From Desulfovibrio sp. X2 (GTDB lineage: Bacteria; Desulfobacterota; Desulfovibrionia; Desulfovibrionales; Desulfovibrionaceae): 64,000 bases of DNA. Numbering within the stretch: the first letter of the stretch is position 1; each line of letters begins with the position of its first letter. The translations under genes and the position numbers were made by a program. Below, one piece after another: positions 9,568 through 20,490 of this stretch. The stretch spans positions 62,001 to 126,000 of the forward strand of contig NZ_ATHV01000015.1 in the NCBI RefSeq assembly GCF_000422205.1, read 5' to 3'. The notes below the pieces were generated by a model, which saw nothing but the letters and a program-made list of their open reading frames with translations, was not told where the DNA came from and did no database searches.

Positions 9568-9599
9568 AGGCCGCCCTTTGGGGCGGCCTTTCTGTTTTT
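9568..9599 (+). terminator. Rho-independent terminator after the tRNA fragment
   Basis: A stem AGGCCGCC / GGGCGGCCT with a short loop is followed by TTTCTGTTTTT. It begins 16 bp after the CCA end, as expected for the original terminator of the tRNA-Pro gene. Confidence 0.8.
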
Positions 9600-9634
9600 G
9601 CACTACGGAATTGCACTACTCCATTCCAATGACC

Positions 9635-9671
9635 ACGGCCGGTCGGCGAAACGCCATCCGGCCGTTTTTTT
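9635..9671 (+). terminator. Second terminator hairpin
   Basis: ACGGCCGG-TC-GGCG, loop AAA, CGCC-AT-CCGGCCGT, then a run of seven T. The stem is interrupted by a 2x2 mismatch. It lies between the tRNA scar and the convergent DUF362 gene. Confidence 0.65.
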
Positions 9672-9700
9672 CGTGCCCGCGCGATCATGCGGGGAGAGCG

Positions 9701-9734
9701 CGGCGGCCAGGGGCGGTGCAGCCCCTGGCCGCCG
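9701..9734 (-). terminator. Hairpin after the DUF362 gene
   Basis: A perfect 14-bp stem with loop GGTGCA sits 5 bp beyond the stop of the minus-strand DUF362 gene. No T run follows directly, so it may act as an mRNA-stabilising or factor-dependent end. Confidence 0.5.
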
Positions 9735-9738
9735 CGGC

Positions 9739-10872
9739 CTATTTCACCACGATCAGTTCATACTCTCGAGTCCCCAGGCCGATCTTCTCCGCCTGGTCCA
9801 GGCAGCTGCGCCATTCGCACTCGGGCCTGGAGTTCCTGAAGTGGTCGTGGTGGTCCACGAAGCCGGGCTTGGCCATGTTCTTCGCGAGCTGGCTGCCCGG
9901 GAGCGGCTTGGCCTTCATGCAGGCGTCCACGCAGGCCTGGTCCAGGGCCAGCGGGTCGAAGGAGGCGAACATGCCGAGGTTGGGCAGGATGGGCACGTCG
10001 TTCTCGCCGTGGCAGTCGCAGTTGGGGGAGACGTCCACCACCAGGGAGATGTGGAAGCAGGGGCGGCCGTCCACCACCGCCTTGGTATACTCGGCCATGC
10101 GGCGGTTCAGCAGCTCGTTGGCCGAGTCGAGCGCGAAGGAGATGGCGTCGAAGTTGCACGACCCCAGGCAGCGGCCGCAGCCGACGCAGGTCTCCGCGAC
10201 GACGCGCGTCTTCTTGCTTTCGAGGTCGAACTCCAGGGCTCCGTTGGCGCATTCCTTGAGGCACGAGCGGCAGCCCTTGCACTTGGCCTCGTCGATGTTC
10301 GCCGTGCCGCTGCAGTGCTGCTCCATCTTCCCGGCGCGCGAGCCGCAGCCCATGCCGATGTTCTTGATGGCCCCGCCGAAGCCGGTCATCTCGTGGCCCT
10401 TGAAGTGGGTCAGGCTGATGAACACGTCCGCGTCCATGACGGCCCGGCCGATCTTGGCGGCCTTCACGTACTCGCCCCCGGCCACGGGAACCTCCACGTC
10501 GTCGGTGCCCTTGAGCCCGTCGCCGATGAGCACGGGACAGCCCACGGTCAGCGGGGTGAAGCCGTTCTCCCAGGCGCATTCCAGGTGCTCCAGGGCGTTC
10601 TTGCGCTTGCCGGGGTACATGGTGTTGCAGTCGGTCAGGAAGGGTTTGCCGCCCAGCTCCCTGACCACGTCGGCCACGGCCTTGGCGTAGTTGGGGCGCA
10701 GGTAGCTGACGTTGCCCAGCTCGCCGAAGTGCATCTTGATGGCGGCGAACTTGCCCTCCATGTCGATCTGCCCGATGCCCGCCTTTTTGATCAGCTTCTT
10801 GAGCTTGGTGGGCAGGCCGTCGCCGAAAGCCTTGGTGTGGAAATCCGTGAAAAAGACCTTCGCTTTCTCCAT
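9739..10872 (-). CDS. DUF362 domain protein with two [4Fe-4S] clusters
   Basis: 377 residues. The N-terminal two thirds is a DUF362 domain (conserved THFKGHEMTGFGGAIKNIGMG), followed by two ferredoxin motifs, CKGCRSCLKEC and CVGCGRCLGSC. Cytoplasmic ferredoxin-fused DUF362 proteins are common in anaerobes, and their reaction is unknown. I prefer the ATG at 10872 (MEKAKVFFTDF) because conservation begins there and AGAAGAGA precedes it; in-frame ATGs at 10884 and 10902 have poor ribosome sites. The gene is monocistronic. Confidence 0.9.
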   Translation of the reverse strand: MEKAKVFFTDFHTKAFGDGLPTKLKKLIKKAGIGQIDMEGKFAAIKMHFGELGNVSYLRPNYAKAVADVVRELGGKPFLTDCNTMYPGKRKNALEHLECAWENGFTPLTVGCPVLIGDGLKGTDDVEVPVAGGEYVKAAKIGRAVMDADVFISLTHFKGHEMTGFGGAIKNIGMGCGSRAGKMEQHCSGTANIDEAKCKGCRSCLKECANGALEFDLESKKTRVVAETCVGCGRCLGSCNFDAISFALDSANELLNRRMAEYTKAVVDGRPCFHISLVVDVSPNCDCHGENDVPILPNLGMFASFDPLALDQACVDACMKAKPLPGSQLAKNMAKPGFVDHHDHFRNSRPECEWRSCLDQAEKIGLGTREYELIVVK

Positions 10873-11472
10873 TCTCTTCTTCATCCTCGTGTCGAATGTC
10901 ATGCCGATACGCGCCGCGCCGCCGGGATCATGCCCCGGAAGGCGCCGCCGCGTTCGCCCCTTTCCCGCGCGGGTGTCCCGAAGCGTCCGAGCGCAGCACA
11001 TGATAGTGGCAGCGGGGTTCCGGTGATAGGCACGATTTTCCTTTTTCCTTGCACGATCCTGCAGATTTTCCGCTCTTCGGGCATCCGCGTGGGGCCGTGC
11101 GAGGCCATGTGAGGCCATGTGAGGCCATGTGAGGGAAGAAGGCGCTCGCGGCCGGTCGGCACCGCGCCTCGCGCCAAGGCGGAAGCGGCCCGGCGCGGAG
11201 GGCCGTGGCCGCACGGCTCACGTCCGTGCGGATCGCACGGGCCGTGCCACGGAGGATGAAGGGCTCCCGGCGGCGGCCTGCGACCGCCATGTCGTCCATA
11301 CGCAGAAGGGCCGCAGGCCCGCGGTCGTCCGGGCGGTGGACGTGCGGACGGCGGACGTGCGGGGCCTCGGCCGGATCACCGCCCCCGAGGCCCCGCGCAA
11401 GACGCTGTCATTGCAGGCAGCCCGGCCGGGGGCATCGCCCCCGGCGGCAGGCAGGCCTGGGCTCCTTCCCGC
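10873..11472. other. 600-bp GC-rich intergenic region
   Basis: No gene is supported. It contains the promoter side of the DUF362 gene and a short tandem repeat at 11101-11130. Frames on both strands are Arg/Ala/Pro-rich and typical of chance openings. Confidence 0.5.
11101..11130. repeat. Tandem 10-bp repeat, three copies
   Basis: Three perfect consecutive copies of GAGGCCATGT, with a partial fourth (GAGG) after them. It is noncoding and lies about 230 bp upstream of the DUF362 start. Copy number could vary by slippage. Confidence 0.85.
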
Positions 11473-11805
11473 TCAATCCTCGGGCGCGGGACGCTTCTTC
11501 CAGGCGTTTTCGGGCGGGTAGAGCGTATTGCAGGGCATGATCCGGAGGGGAGCCGCGAGCCAGTCCTTCGTCTTCTCCAGCCACTGCACGAAGTGCGGCA
11601 TCTTCCCGTGCGCCTGCACGGCCGCGTCGTCCTTGTAGACCTCGAAGAGATAGAGGACGTCGGGGTCGGAGGCGTCGTTGACGATGTTGAACATCAGGCA
11701 GCCCGGCTCGAGCTTCTCCGAGCCGATCGCGTCGGCGCGCATCTCCGCGATGAACTGTTCGCGAAACTCGGCTTTCATGTGAACCTTCACCACAAGTGCT
11801 TTCAT
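11473..11805 (-). CDS. Antibiotic biosynthesis monooxygenase (ABM) fold protein
   Basis: 110 residues. MKALVVKVHMKAEFREQF, then EPGCLMFNIVNDASDP, VLYLFEVYKDDAA and AHGKMPHFVQW match the dimeric ferredoxin-like ABM family, which includes YgiN quinol monooxygenase and heme-degrading enzymes. The substrate cannot be told from sequence. A clear AGGAG ribosome site precedes the ATG. The gene is single, with its own upstream region of about 400 bp shared with the divergent DUF748 gene. Confidence 0.85.
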   Translation of the reverse strand: MKALVVKVHMKAEFREQFIAEMRADAIGSEKLEPGCLMFNIVNDASDPDVLYLFEVYKDDAAVQAHGKMPHFVQWLEKTKDWLAAPLRIMPCNTLYPPENAWKKRPAPED

Positions 11806-12224
11806 GGTCGCGACGCTCCTTTTCCGGGCTGCTGGTTTTTCTCGGGCCTGAACGGCCGCTCCGGCAAACAGATTCTCGCTTTACCGTTCCCCAGTAGTTG
11901 CAAGCAACGTCCGGCGTCAACCAGTTCCCGCTCCGGGCGCGGGGGGCATCATCCAGGCCCTGCCCGGCGCAAGCGGCTCGCAAAATCGGCCGAACTCGCG
12001 TAGGCTGGGCTTGTAGAGGGGAGCCGATGGGCAGGGCCGCGGGGCATGCGGCCCGCCGGGGCTGCCGCGGCGGGGCCGAGCCGTCCGCCATAGCGCCCGT
12101 CATTGCGCCCGTCATGGCGTCCGCCATTGCGTCCGTCATGGCATCCGTCAGACTTCCTTCCCTCCGGGCGCCGGAATGCGCTAGGGTGGTCGCGAGACGC
12201 CGAAAACGATGCTGGAGTGAGAAT
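11806..12224. other. Divergent promoter region between ABM gene and DUF748 gene
   Basis: No gene is supported. It holds promoters for both neighbours and the 12-bp tandem repeat array described separately. Confidence 0.5.
12080..12151. repeat. Six tandem 12-bp repeats upstream of DUF748 gene
   Basis: Six consecutive 12-mers of the form (N)GC(G/A)(C/T)CCG(C/T)CAT: for example TGCGCCCGTCAT, GGCGTCCGCCAT and TGCGTCCGTCAT. The array ends about 74 bp before the DUF748 start codon. A 12-bp period keeps a reading frame and gives about 1.1 helical turns, so it could be slippage DNA or a multi-site operator. Confidence 0.8.
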
Positions 12225-15200
12225 ATGCGACGGGAGATCGGAACGTCCCTTGCGGCCGCGTGGGCCCGGGTCCGCAGGCTGTGGTCGTCGCGGCGCGTGC
12301 GCCGCTGGGTCCTTTGGGCGGCGGGAGCCGTGGCCGCCTGGGGCCTGCTGGCCGGGCTCGCGCTGCCGCCCGTGCTGCGCTCCCAGATGGAAGCCAGGCT
12401 GTCCGACGTCCTGGGGGTGCATTGCACGGTCGAGAGCGTGCATTTCAACCCCTACACCCTGCGCCTCTCGGTCGAGAACGTGCGCGTGCCCCAGCCCTCG
12501 GGCGAGGGGGAGGCGCTCACCCTCGGCGCGCTCGAGGTCGCCCCGAGCCTCTCCTCCGTGCTGCACTTCGCGCCGATGCTGGCCCACGTGCGCCTCGTCG
12601 ATCCCGTGCTGCACGTGACCCGCTTCGCGGGCGGGCGCTTCTCCTTCTCGCCGTTCCTCGCGGACGGAGAGGGCGAGGCGGAGAAGGCAGGGCCCGAGGC
12701 CCGAACCGGAGATGCGCAGACCGGAGATGCGCAGGCCGGGGATGCGCATACGGCGGAGGAGGGGCAGAAGGAAGCGCAGAAGACGGCGCCCCTGTTCCCC
12801 TTCGCGGTCAGCGATTTCGAGATCCGAAACGGCACCGTGATCTTCAACGACGCACCGTTAAAGACCGTGCACACGATCAAGGATCTGCACCTCGTGGTGC
12901 CCTTCACCTCCACCCTGGAGAGCGACCGGGACCGCGCCATCGTCCCGCGCCTGACCGCCGTGGTGGACGGCAGGCCGCTGGACGTCACGGGGCGGCTCCT
13001 GCCCTTCGCCGACCACCCGCGCACGGAGTTCGACGTGGCCGCGGGCGAGGTGGACCTCACGCGGTACAGCGGCTATCTCGCCGACGTCACGCCCCTGCGC
13101 CTCGAATCGGGCATGGTCGGGGCGGACCTGAAGCTGGTGGCCGAGCAGTCCGCCGAGCGCGGCGTGGATTTCAGCCTCTCCGGCACGCTGAACCTGCGCA
13201 ACCTGCGCGTGGACGCGCCGAGCGGGAAGGGCACGGTGTTCGGGCTCACGTCCGGCCGCGTGGAGGTGGAGCGTTTCTCGCTGTCCGACCGGCGGCTCGA
13301 CGTGAGCCTCGCGGAGCTGAACGGACTGTCCGCGCGCGCGGTGCGCATGGCCGACGGCCAGGTGGACTGGGAGACCTATTTCACCACCCCGCCGGAATCG
13401 GCAGGTGGCTCGGCGGCCGCGGCCCCAGAGCCCGGCCCCGGGGCCAAGGCCGCGCCCGAGCGTCCCTTCGTCACGGCAGTGCGCGAGGCCGAGGTGCGCG
13501 ACGGAACGCTCGTCTGGAAGGACGAGACCGTGCCCGGCGGCGCGCAGGTGCGGCTCGGCTCCCTGGCGGCGACCCTCAAGGACTTCTCCACGCCCGGCGG
13601 CCCCGGCGCCTCCGGTCCCGCGGCCAAGGGCGGCGGCGCGTTCACGCTTTCGCTGCGCGTCGACGGGGGCGATTCCGGCAAGGGGGCGGGCAAGGCGGGC
13701 TCGCTCACGGCCGAGGGCGATCTTGCGCTCGCGCCTTTCGGCCTCTCGCTGCACCTGGACGCGAGCGCCCTGCCGCTGCCGCTCGCGCGCGGCTACCTGG
13801 CGCAGGCGCTGCCGCTCTCGCTCGACGCCGGGACAGCGGACGTCCGGGGCGAGATCGGCTTCACCGAGGCTGCGTCCGCCCAATCCGCCAAGGCCGACAA
13901 AGGCGCGAAATCCCCCAAATCCCCGAAATCCCCGGCATCCGATGCATCGGGCGAGCCGGGGCCCGGCCTCACCGTGCGCAAGGGCGCGGTGCAGCTCGCA
14001 AACCTCTCGCTCTCGCGCGACGGGCAGACGCCCGCGCTCACCCTGGGCACACTGGACGTGCCCGACGTCTCCCTCGACCTCGCCGCGCGCACGGTGTCCA
14101 CCGGGCCGGTGGTCCTGACCAAGCCCGAGGTGCGCCTGGCGCGCGACGAGGACGGCTCCGTGGGGCTCTTCGTGCCGGGTGAGAAGCCTGCCCCCGCTCC
14201 CGAGTCAGCTCCCGGGGGCGCGTCCGGCGCCGCTTCGGCCGAAAAGGCGGCCGAGCCCGGCAAGGCCGCCCCCGGCAAGACCTCGGCCGACACGACAGCG
14301 TCCGGCAAGGCCGCGCCGTCCGGCAAGGCCCCGCCGTCCGGCAAAACCGCGTCCGGGCACGCCGCGCCTCCCGCCGCACCCCCGGCCGCGTCCCCGGCCC
14401 AGCCCCGGGCAGACGGGGAGTCTCCCGAATGGAAGGTGAACGTGGCCTCGCTGCGCGTGGACGAGGGGCACGTCTCCTTCGACGACCGGCATCTGGAGGA
14501 CCCCGCCGAGCTCGACCTGGACGGCGTGCGCCTGACCACCGGGCCCCTCTCGCTGCAGAAGGACGCGCCGCTCGAGGCGGAGCTCGGCGCGCGCTGGCAG
14601 AAGCAGGGCGCGATCTCCGTGAAGGCCAAGGGCACGGTGGAGCCGCTCGACGTGACCCTGGACACGCGGCTGCGCGGGATGGACCTGAAGCCGCTGACCC
14701 CCTACCTGGACAATGCCACCGGTCTCGTCCTCGGCAGCTGCGAGCTCTCCTCGCGGCTCACGGTGGCGCTGCGCGAGCGCGAGGGGACGGACGGGGGAGA
14801 CCGGGCAGGCGGTCCGCACGGCGGGCTGGACGTGAGCGTGGAAGGGGCCACGCGGCTGGAGAACCTCTCCCTGAAGCTGGCCGACGGCGGGGACGAGTTC
14901 GCCTCGCTGCGCCGCCTCTCGGTGCGCGGGCTGCGCTTCGAACAGCCCGCGTCCGGCGCCGCCTCCCTGCACGCCAAGGAGGTGGAGCTGGAGAAGCCCC
15001 GGCTCTTCGTGGCGCTGTTCAAGGACGGCTCCACCAGCTTCGGCCGCGCCTTGGAGACCGGGGGCCCGGAAAACGGGAACGCCGAGCCCGAAGCCTCCGG
15101 CGCCCGGACCAAGCCGTCCAAGACGGCCAAGGGATCGGGCAAGGAACCGGCCAAGGGATCGGGCAAGGAACCGGGCAACGAATCGGGCACCGGGCCGCTC

Positions 15201-16412
15201 GCCGCGCTGGACGTGGGCAGCCTGTCCATCGACGGCGGCGAGGTGCGCTTTCACGACGAACGGTTCTCGCCCGTCTTCACCACCGAGGCGACCGACATCA
15301 CGGGGAAGATCACGGGCATCTCGCAGGACCCGTCCACGAGCGCCGACGTCAAGCTGAGCGCCTCCATCGAGGGCGCGCCCCTGAAGGTGGCGGGCAAGGC
15401 GAACGCCCTGGCGAGCCCTCCGTCCGCCGACCTGCACGCCGCTCTCTCCGGGCTCGACCTCGTGCCGTTCTCGCCCTACGCGGTCGAATACGTCGCCTAT
15501 CCCGTGGAGCACGGGCGGCTTTCCTACGACGTGGCCATGCGGGCCAGAAAATGGGTGCTGCGCTCGGACAACCGCATCACCCTGAGCGGGCTCGAGCTCG
15601 GCTCGAAGGACGACCGGCCCGGCGCGCCGGACTATCCGGTGAAGCTCGCCCTGGCCCTGATGGAGGATTTGAGCGGCGACGTGGACCTGGACCTGCCGGT
15701 GCAGGGCAGGATGGACGACCCCGACTTCCGTTTCGGCGGACTGGTGGGGCAGGCCCTGCAGAACCTGATGCTGCGCGTCGTGACCTCGCCCTTCGCCCTG
15801 GTGGGCAACCTGCTGAGCCTCGGGATGAGCGGCGTGGACATGCGGCGCGTGGACTTCTCGCCCGGCTCGGCAGCGCTGAACGACGCGGCGCAAAAGGACC
15901 TGAGCGCCGTGGCCGAGGTGCTGCGCAAGCGCCCGCGCCTGAGCATCGAGGTGCGGGGGGTGGCGGACACGGCCGTGGACACCGAGGGGCTCAAGGAGCA
16001 GGCGCTGCTGCAGAGCCTGCGCGAGGCCAAGTACGCCTCGCTCTCGCGCCGCGAGCGCGCCCGCACGGACGCGGACCACGTGACCATCGAGCCGGACGAG
16101 TACGACGACCTGCTGGAAGAGGTCTACGACGACGCGCCCTTCGACAAGCCGGAGAACCTGCTGGGCATGACCAAGTCGCAGCCCGACGACGTGATGGAGT
16201 CGGCCTTGAAGGAGCACCACGAGGTGACGCCCGAGGAGTTCAAGCGGCTGGCCGAGGCGCGCGCCAAGGCCGTGCGCGAGCGGCTGCTGCAGCTGGACCC
16301 GGGCCTGGCCTCGCGGGTGCTCCTGTCCGGGGCCAGGGTGGTGTCCGCCCCGAGCGGGGCCGAGACTGCCGGGGAGCGGGGCGGAGGCCATGTGGAGCTG
16401 GAGCTGCGCTAG
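12225..16412 (+). CDS. DUF748 / AsmA-like envelope protein, 1395 aa
   Basis: A very long protein with one N-terminal membrane helix (WVLWAAGAVAAWGLLAGLAL, near 27-46), then a periplasmic body of repeated beta-rich blocks typical of DUF748/AsmA proteins (openings ARLSDVLGVHCTVESVHFNP and VDLTRYSGYL; late block FSPYAVEYVAYPVEHGRLSY). The last 130 residues include an OmpA-like stretch (VDFSPGSAALNDAAQ). Proteins of this class are long grooved bridges thought to shuttle lipids between membranes. Low-complexity inserts interrupt the blocks: a tandem GDAQTGDAQAGDAH (about 12707-12748), a Ser/Gly/Lys/Pro tract (about 14270-14400) and repeated GSGKEP units (about 15127-15180). The ATG at 12225 has GGAG upstream and directly precedes the membrane helix. 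Confidence 0.88.
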   Translation: MRREIGTSLAAAWARVRRLWSSRRVRRWVLWAAGAVAAWGLLAGLALPPVLRSQMEARLSDVLGVHCTVESVHFNPYTLRLSVENVRVPQPSGEGEALTLGALEVAPSLSSVLHFAPMLAHVRLVDPVLHVTRFAGGRFSFSPFLADGEGEAEKAGPEARTGDAQTGDAQAGDAHTAEEGQKEAQKTAPLFPFAVSDFEIRNGTVIFNDAPLKTVHTIKDLHLVVPFTSTLESDRDRAIVPRLTAVVDGRPLDVTGRLLPFADHPRTEFDVAAGEVDLTRYSGYLADVTPLRLESGMVGADLKLVAEQSAERGVDFSLSGTLNLRNLRVDAPSGKGTVFGLTSGRVEVERFSLSDRRLDVSLAELNGLSARAVRMADGQVDWETYFTTPPESAGGSAAAAPEPGPGAKAAPERPFVTAVREAEVRDGTLVWKDETVPGGAQVRLGSLAATLKDFSTPGGPGASGPAAKGGGAFTLSLRVDGGDSGKGAGKAGSLTAEGDLALAPFGLSLHLDASALPLPLARGYLAQALPLSLDAGTADVRGEIGFTEAASAQSAKADKGAKSPKSPKSPASDASGEPGPGLTVRKGAVQLANLSLSRDGQTPALTLGTLDVPDVSLDLAARTVSTGPVVLTKPEVRLARDEDGSVGLFVPGEKPAPAPESAPGGASGAASAEKAAEPGKAAPGKTSADTTASGKAAPSGKAPPSGKTASGHAAPPAAPPAASPAQPRADGESPEWKVNVASLRVDEGHVSFDDRHLEDPAELDLDGVRLTTGPLSLQKDAPLEAELGARWQKQGAISVKAKGTVEPLDVTLDTRLRGMDLKPLTPYLDNATGLVLGSCELSSRLTVALREREGTDGGDRAGGPHGGLDVSVEGATRLENLSLKLADGGDEFASLRRLSVRGLRFEQPASGAASLHAKEVELEKPRLFVALFKDGSTSFGRALETGGPENGNAEPEASGARTKPSKTAKGSGKEPAKGSGKEPGNESGTGPLAALDVGSLSIDGGEVRFHDERFSPVFTTEATDITGKITGISQDPSTSADVKLSASIEGAPLKVAGKANALASPPSADLHAALSGLDLVPFSPYAVEYVAYPVEHGRLSYDVAMRARKWVLRSDNRITLSGLELGSKDDRPGAPDYPVKLALALMEDLSGDVDLDLPVQGRMDDPDFRFGGLVGQALQNLMLRVVTSPFALVGNLLSLGMSGVDMRRVDFSPGSAALNDAAQKDLSAVAEVLRKRPRLSIEVRGVADTAVDTEGLKEQALLQSLREAKYASLSRRERARTDADHVTIEPDEYDDLLEEVYDDAPFDKPENLLGMTKSQPDDVMESALKEHHEVTPEEFKRLAEARAKAVRERLLQLDPGLASRVLLSGARVVSAPSGAETAGERGGGHVELELR

Positions 16413-16486
16413 CCCCGCGTCCCCGAAGGGCCTCGCCGTGGTGCGCGGCGAGAGCAGGCGGCGCGCCGCGGGGACGCCGCACGCGA

Positions 16487-16522
16487 CGAGGGGCGGGGAG
16501 GGCTTTCCCTCCCCGCCCCTCG
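16487..16522. terminator. Bidirectional terminator between DUF748 and ablB
   Basis: A perfect 16-bp GC-rich stem with loop CTTT lies between the convergent ends of the two genes, followed on the plus strand by GTTTTCCC. Confidence 0.75.
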
Positions 16523-16548
16523 CGGGCGTTTTCCCTTCCCCTTGCCTG

Positions 16549-17446
16549 CTATCCTGAAATGGGCTTGTACCAGACGTTCATGCTCTCGAGCCTGCCGCCG
16601 ATCTGGGTGTTGTTGGGCAGGGTCCCGGCGTGGCGGTAGCCTGCGCGGGCGAACACGGCGTTGATGCCGGGGTGCTCGGCGCGGGCGATGGTGTAGGCCG
16701 TGCGGATGCCCCGGCGGCGCATGGCCGCCTCCATGCGCGCGAGCAGGCGGCCCGCCGCGCCCTTGCCCCGGCAGCCGGGCCGGGTGGCGAAGTCGGTCAT
16801 CTCGGCGCAGGCCCAGGCGCGGTCGATCTCCGCGGACGCGGCCGAGGCCAGGCGGCCCCGGCGCTCTATGCCGTAGAAGGCCACGTCCGCGTCCATGGCC
16901 CGGCGCAGGTAGGCCGGGTCGTTGATGGGAAAGGGATAGGAGGCGAAGACCTCGCCGTAGAGCCGGGCCATGTCCGGGGCGTGGTCCGGTCCCAGGCGCA
17001 CCACATCCGCCGCGCCCGGGGCCCGGCCCGCGTCCGGCGCGTCCGGCGCCGCGGCCGCTGCCCGGGCCTTTTCACGCGCGATGCGGCGCACGTCCTCGAG
17101 CAGGTCCGGGTCGCGGGGCACGGCCCGCTCGCGCGAGAGGTAGCGGCTCATGAAGCAGCCCGCGTCGCGTCCCCGGAACAGGCCGGGCACGCGGGCCTCG
17201 CAGTCGAAGCCGCGCGAGGCGAAGAGGGGCTCGGCGCGGCCCGGGACGCGGGCGAAGAGCTTGGTGTAGCCGTGTTCGCGCGCAAGTCCGTCCATGCGCT
17301 CGATGATCTCCGGCAGGTCGGCCTCGTCGAGCTTCATGAGGTAGACGCGGCTGTTGGCCGGGCCGTGCTGCAGGAGGGAGCCGCCCAGGCGCACCACGCT
17401 GTCGGGCCGCGCCTGGGCCTTGGGCTCCCTGGCGGTGGGCGCCGCC

Positions 17447-17460
<14 letters not shown>
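16549..17460 (-). CDS. ablB: Putative beta-lysine N-acetyltransferase AblB
   Basis: 303 residues with a C-terminal GNAT domain ([19 protein letters not shown], the acetyl-CoA loop; then [19 protein letters not shown] and the AblB ending [19 protein letters not shown]). AblB acetylates beta-lysine made by AblA to give N-epsilon-acetyl-beta-lysine, a compatible solute used by salt-stressed anaerobes. It overlaps ablA by 14 nt. There is an Ala/Pro-rich linker near residues 130-150. Confidence 0.93.
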
Positions 17461-18760
<1,300 letters not shown>

Positions 18761-18780
18761 AGGCAACTCCTTGGTTGATG

Positions 18781-18978
18781 TCAGAGTATCCGGCCGAGGA
18801 ACCGGCGCGTGCGCGCCTGCCTCGGCGCAGCGAACAGCCTGTCCGGCCGGTCCTGCTCCAGTATCTCGCCCTGGTCCATGAAGGCCACGCTGTCCGCCGC
18901 CTCGCGGGCGAGGCCCATCTCGTGGGTGACGACGGACAGGGCGGCCGCACAGGCCGCGACGCGGGTGAGGACGTTCAT
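18781..18978 (-). pseudogene. In-frame deletion relic of an amino-acid ABC transporter operon
   Basis: A 65-codon frame with a good ribosome site (GGGAG). It begins like a secreted binding protein ([15 protein letters not shown]) and then jumps in frame into the last third of a GlnQ-type ATPase: [20 protein letters not shown] (the H-loop region), then [18 protein letters not shown], the classic C-terminus. The most economical reading is a deletion joining the first codons of a binding-protein gene to the end of the ATPase gene, removing the permease. The product would lack nucleotide-binding motifs and is unlikely to work. Confidence 0.8.
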
Positions 18979-19287
18979 GGTGCTCCCGTGTCTTGAATGT
19001 GTGCAATTCGTTTCGCGCGCATCGTGCCTGTCGCTGGTGCCGTAGCATCGCAGGGCGACAGGGCAGCGTTTCTGCACGATGTTTCGGGATTTCGGCTCTT
19101 CTTCGGCAGGCCGCGTGCCTGCGCAGCGCCTGCGCGGCATGCCTGGACTGGATTTCATGAGTCGGCATGCGGCGACGTTGCGAAGCTTCGAGACGGCCTT
19201 GCTGTGTCGTTGCAGTATGCGCGGCCGGGGGGCCGGAGACAAGGGGGGCTATCGGGGATGTCTCGGGTATGGGGGCATACCCGATAC
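18979..19287. other. Intergenic region upstream of the transporter relic
   Basis: Probably the old promoter of the lost transporter operon plus the 3' flank of the LuxR-type gene. No gene or clear hairpin is seen. Confidence 0.4.
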
Positions 19288-20490
19288 TCAGGACAGGGAG
19301 GCCTTGGTCCGCAGGTAGGCGAAGAGCGAGCTCTCCCTGCCGCGCAGGCCGAGCTTCTTGCGGATGTTCTTGCGGTGCGTCTGCACGGTCTCGAAGGAGA
19401 CCTGCAGGAGCTCGGCGATCTCCTTGCCGCTGCGGCCGAGCTGGACGAGGCGGCAGACCTCCATCTCGCGCGGGGAGAGGCGCAGGAGGTCCGCGTCCAG
19501 GGTCTGCGGGCCGCCCTCGATCAGTCCGGCGAGCTGCTCCTCGATCACGCTGCGGTATCCCTCGCGCACCTCGGGCTCGTCGGTCCTGGCGATGCGCTCG
19601 AGCGCGGGCAGCATCCGCTTGCGCACCTGGCTGCCGAGCCTGTTGCGCAGCTCCTGGCCCTCGGTCTCCACGGCGCGCATGACCTGGCGCAGGGCGATGC
19701 CCATCTCCTCCACCTCGGCCTCGCGGTCGCGCAGCCCTTCCTCCAGCTCCCGCGTGAGGCTCTGGTCGTGCAGGATGAGCAGGAAGAGGCTCGAGTCCGA
19801 GAAGGCCACCTTGCGCAGCGCGGCCTCGGCCGGGAAGGCCTCTCCCCGGCAGTCCAGGGCCTCCACCGCGCCGCTCCACAGCCCGTCCGGCCCGAGCCCG
19901 TGCATGGCCCGGCGCACGGGGACGCGGGAGCGCGGGGCCAGCAGCCGGGCGTGGCTGCGCCCCACCATGCGCCTGCCCGGGGCCGCGAACCGCCCGACCG
20001 CGGCCGCGTTGCCCGCCAGCACCACGCCCTCCTCGTCCACGAGCAGGACGGCGTCCCTGGCCGTGTCGAAGAAGGAGTTGAAGAGGGTGATGGAGTCGGA
20101 CAGGGCCGTGATTCCCTGGCCCAGCCGCTCCTCCCAGGTCTCGTGCAGCGCGGTCAGGGGGCGGTTGTCCGTGGCCACGACGACGAAGCCGCTCTTTTCG
20201 GGCAGGGGGATCACGCGCAGCAGGAAGCTCCGGCCGCCCCGGCAGAGGACCTCGTGCACGCGCAGCGGGGCAAAGCGCCGCAGCGTGGCCGCGAGCGAGC
20301 CGGTGCCGAGCCGCAGCGCTTCCCAGAACGGCTGCCCCGCCCGGGCCGAGTCCGGCAGGTGGTCCAGCGCGTCCCCGGCCGATTCCGCGACCGTCCCGGC
20401 CGCGTCGCAGTGCAGGACCAGGTCCTGCCACTGCTCGACCACGTCGCCGGGGGCGCAGGGGGGAGAGAGGGGGGATGTGTCTTCTGTCAT
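19288..20490 (-). CDS. PAS-domain LuxR-family transcriptional regulator
   Basis: 400 residues. The middle (near 140-260) reads as a PAS-like sensor ([21 protein letters not shown]), followed by a helical linker and a C-terminal LuxR helix-turn-helix ([20 protein letters not shown], then [19 protein letters not shown]). There is no receiver or kinase domain, so it is a one-component sensor-regulator. The ligand is unknown. It stands alone, next to the transporter relic and ablAB; whether it controls them cannot be judged. Confidence 0.88.
   Translation of the reverse strand: MTEDTSPLSPPCAPGDVVEQWQDLVLHCDAAGTVAESAGDALDHLPDSARAGQPFWEALRLGTGSLAATLRRFAPLRVHEVLCRGGRSFLLRVIPLPEKSGFVVVATDNRPLTALHETWEERLGQGITALSDSITLFNSFFDTARDAVLLVDEEGVVLAGNAAAVGRFAAPGRRMVGRSHARLLAPRSRVPVRRAMHGLGPDGLWSGAVEALDCRGEAFPAEAALRKVAFSDSSLFLLILHDQSLTRELEEGLRDREAEVEEMGIALRQVMRAVETEGQELRNRLGSQVRKRMLPALERIARTDEPEVREGYRSVIEEQLAGLIEGGPQTLDADLLRLSPREMEVCRLVQLGRSGKEIAELLQVSFETVQTHRKNIRKKLGLRGRESSLFAYLRTKASLS

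Noticed and set aside
13400-14440. Separate genes inside the DUF748 frame
   Set aside because: The Ala/Pro/Lys-rich stretches are inserts within one continuous frame carrying AsmA-like blocks on both sides.
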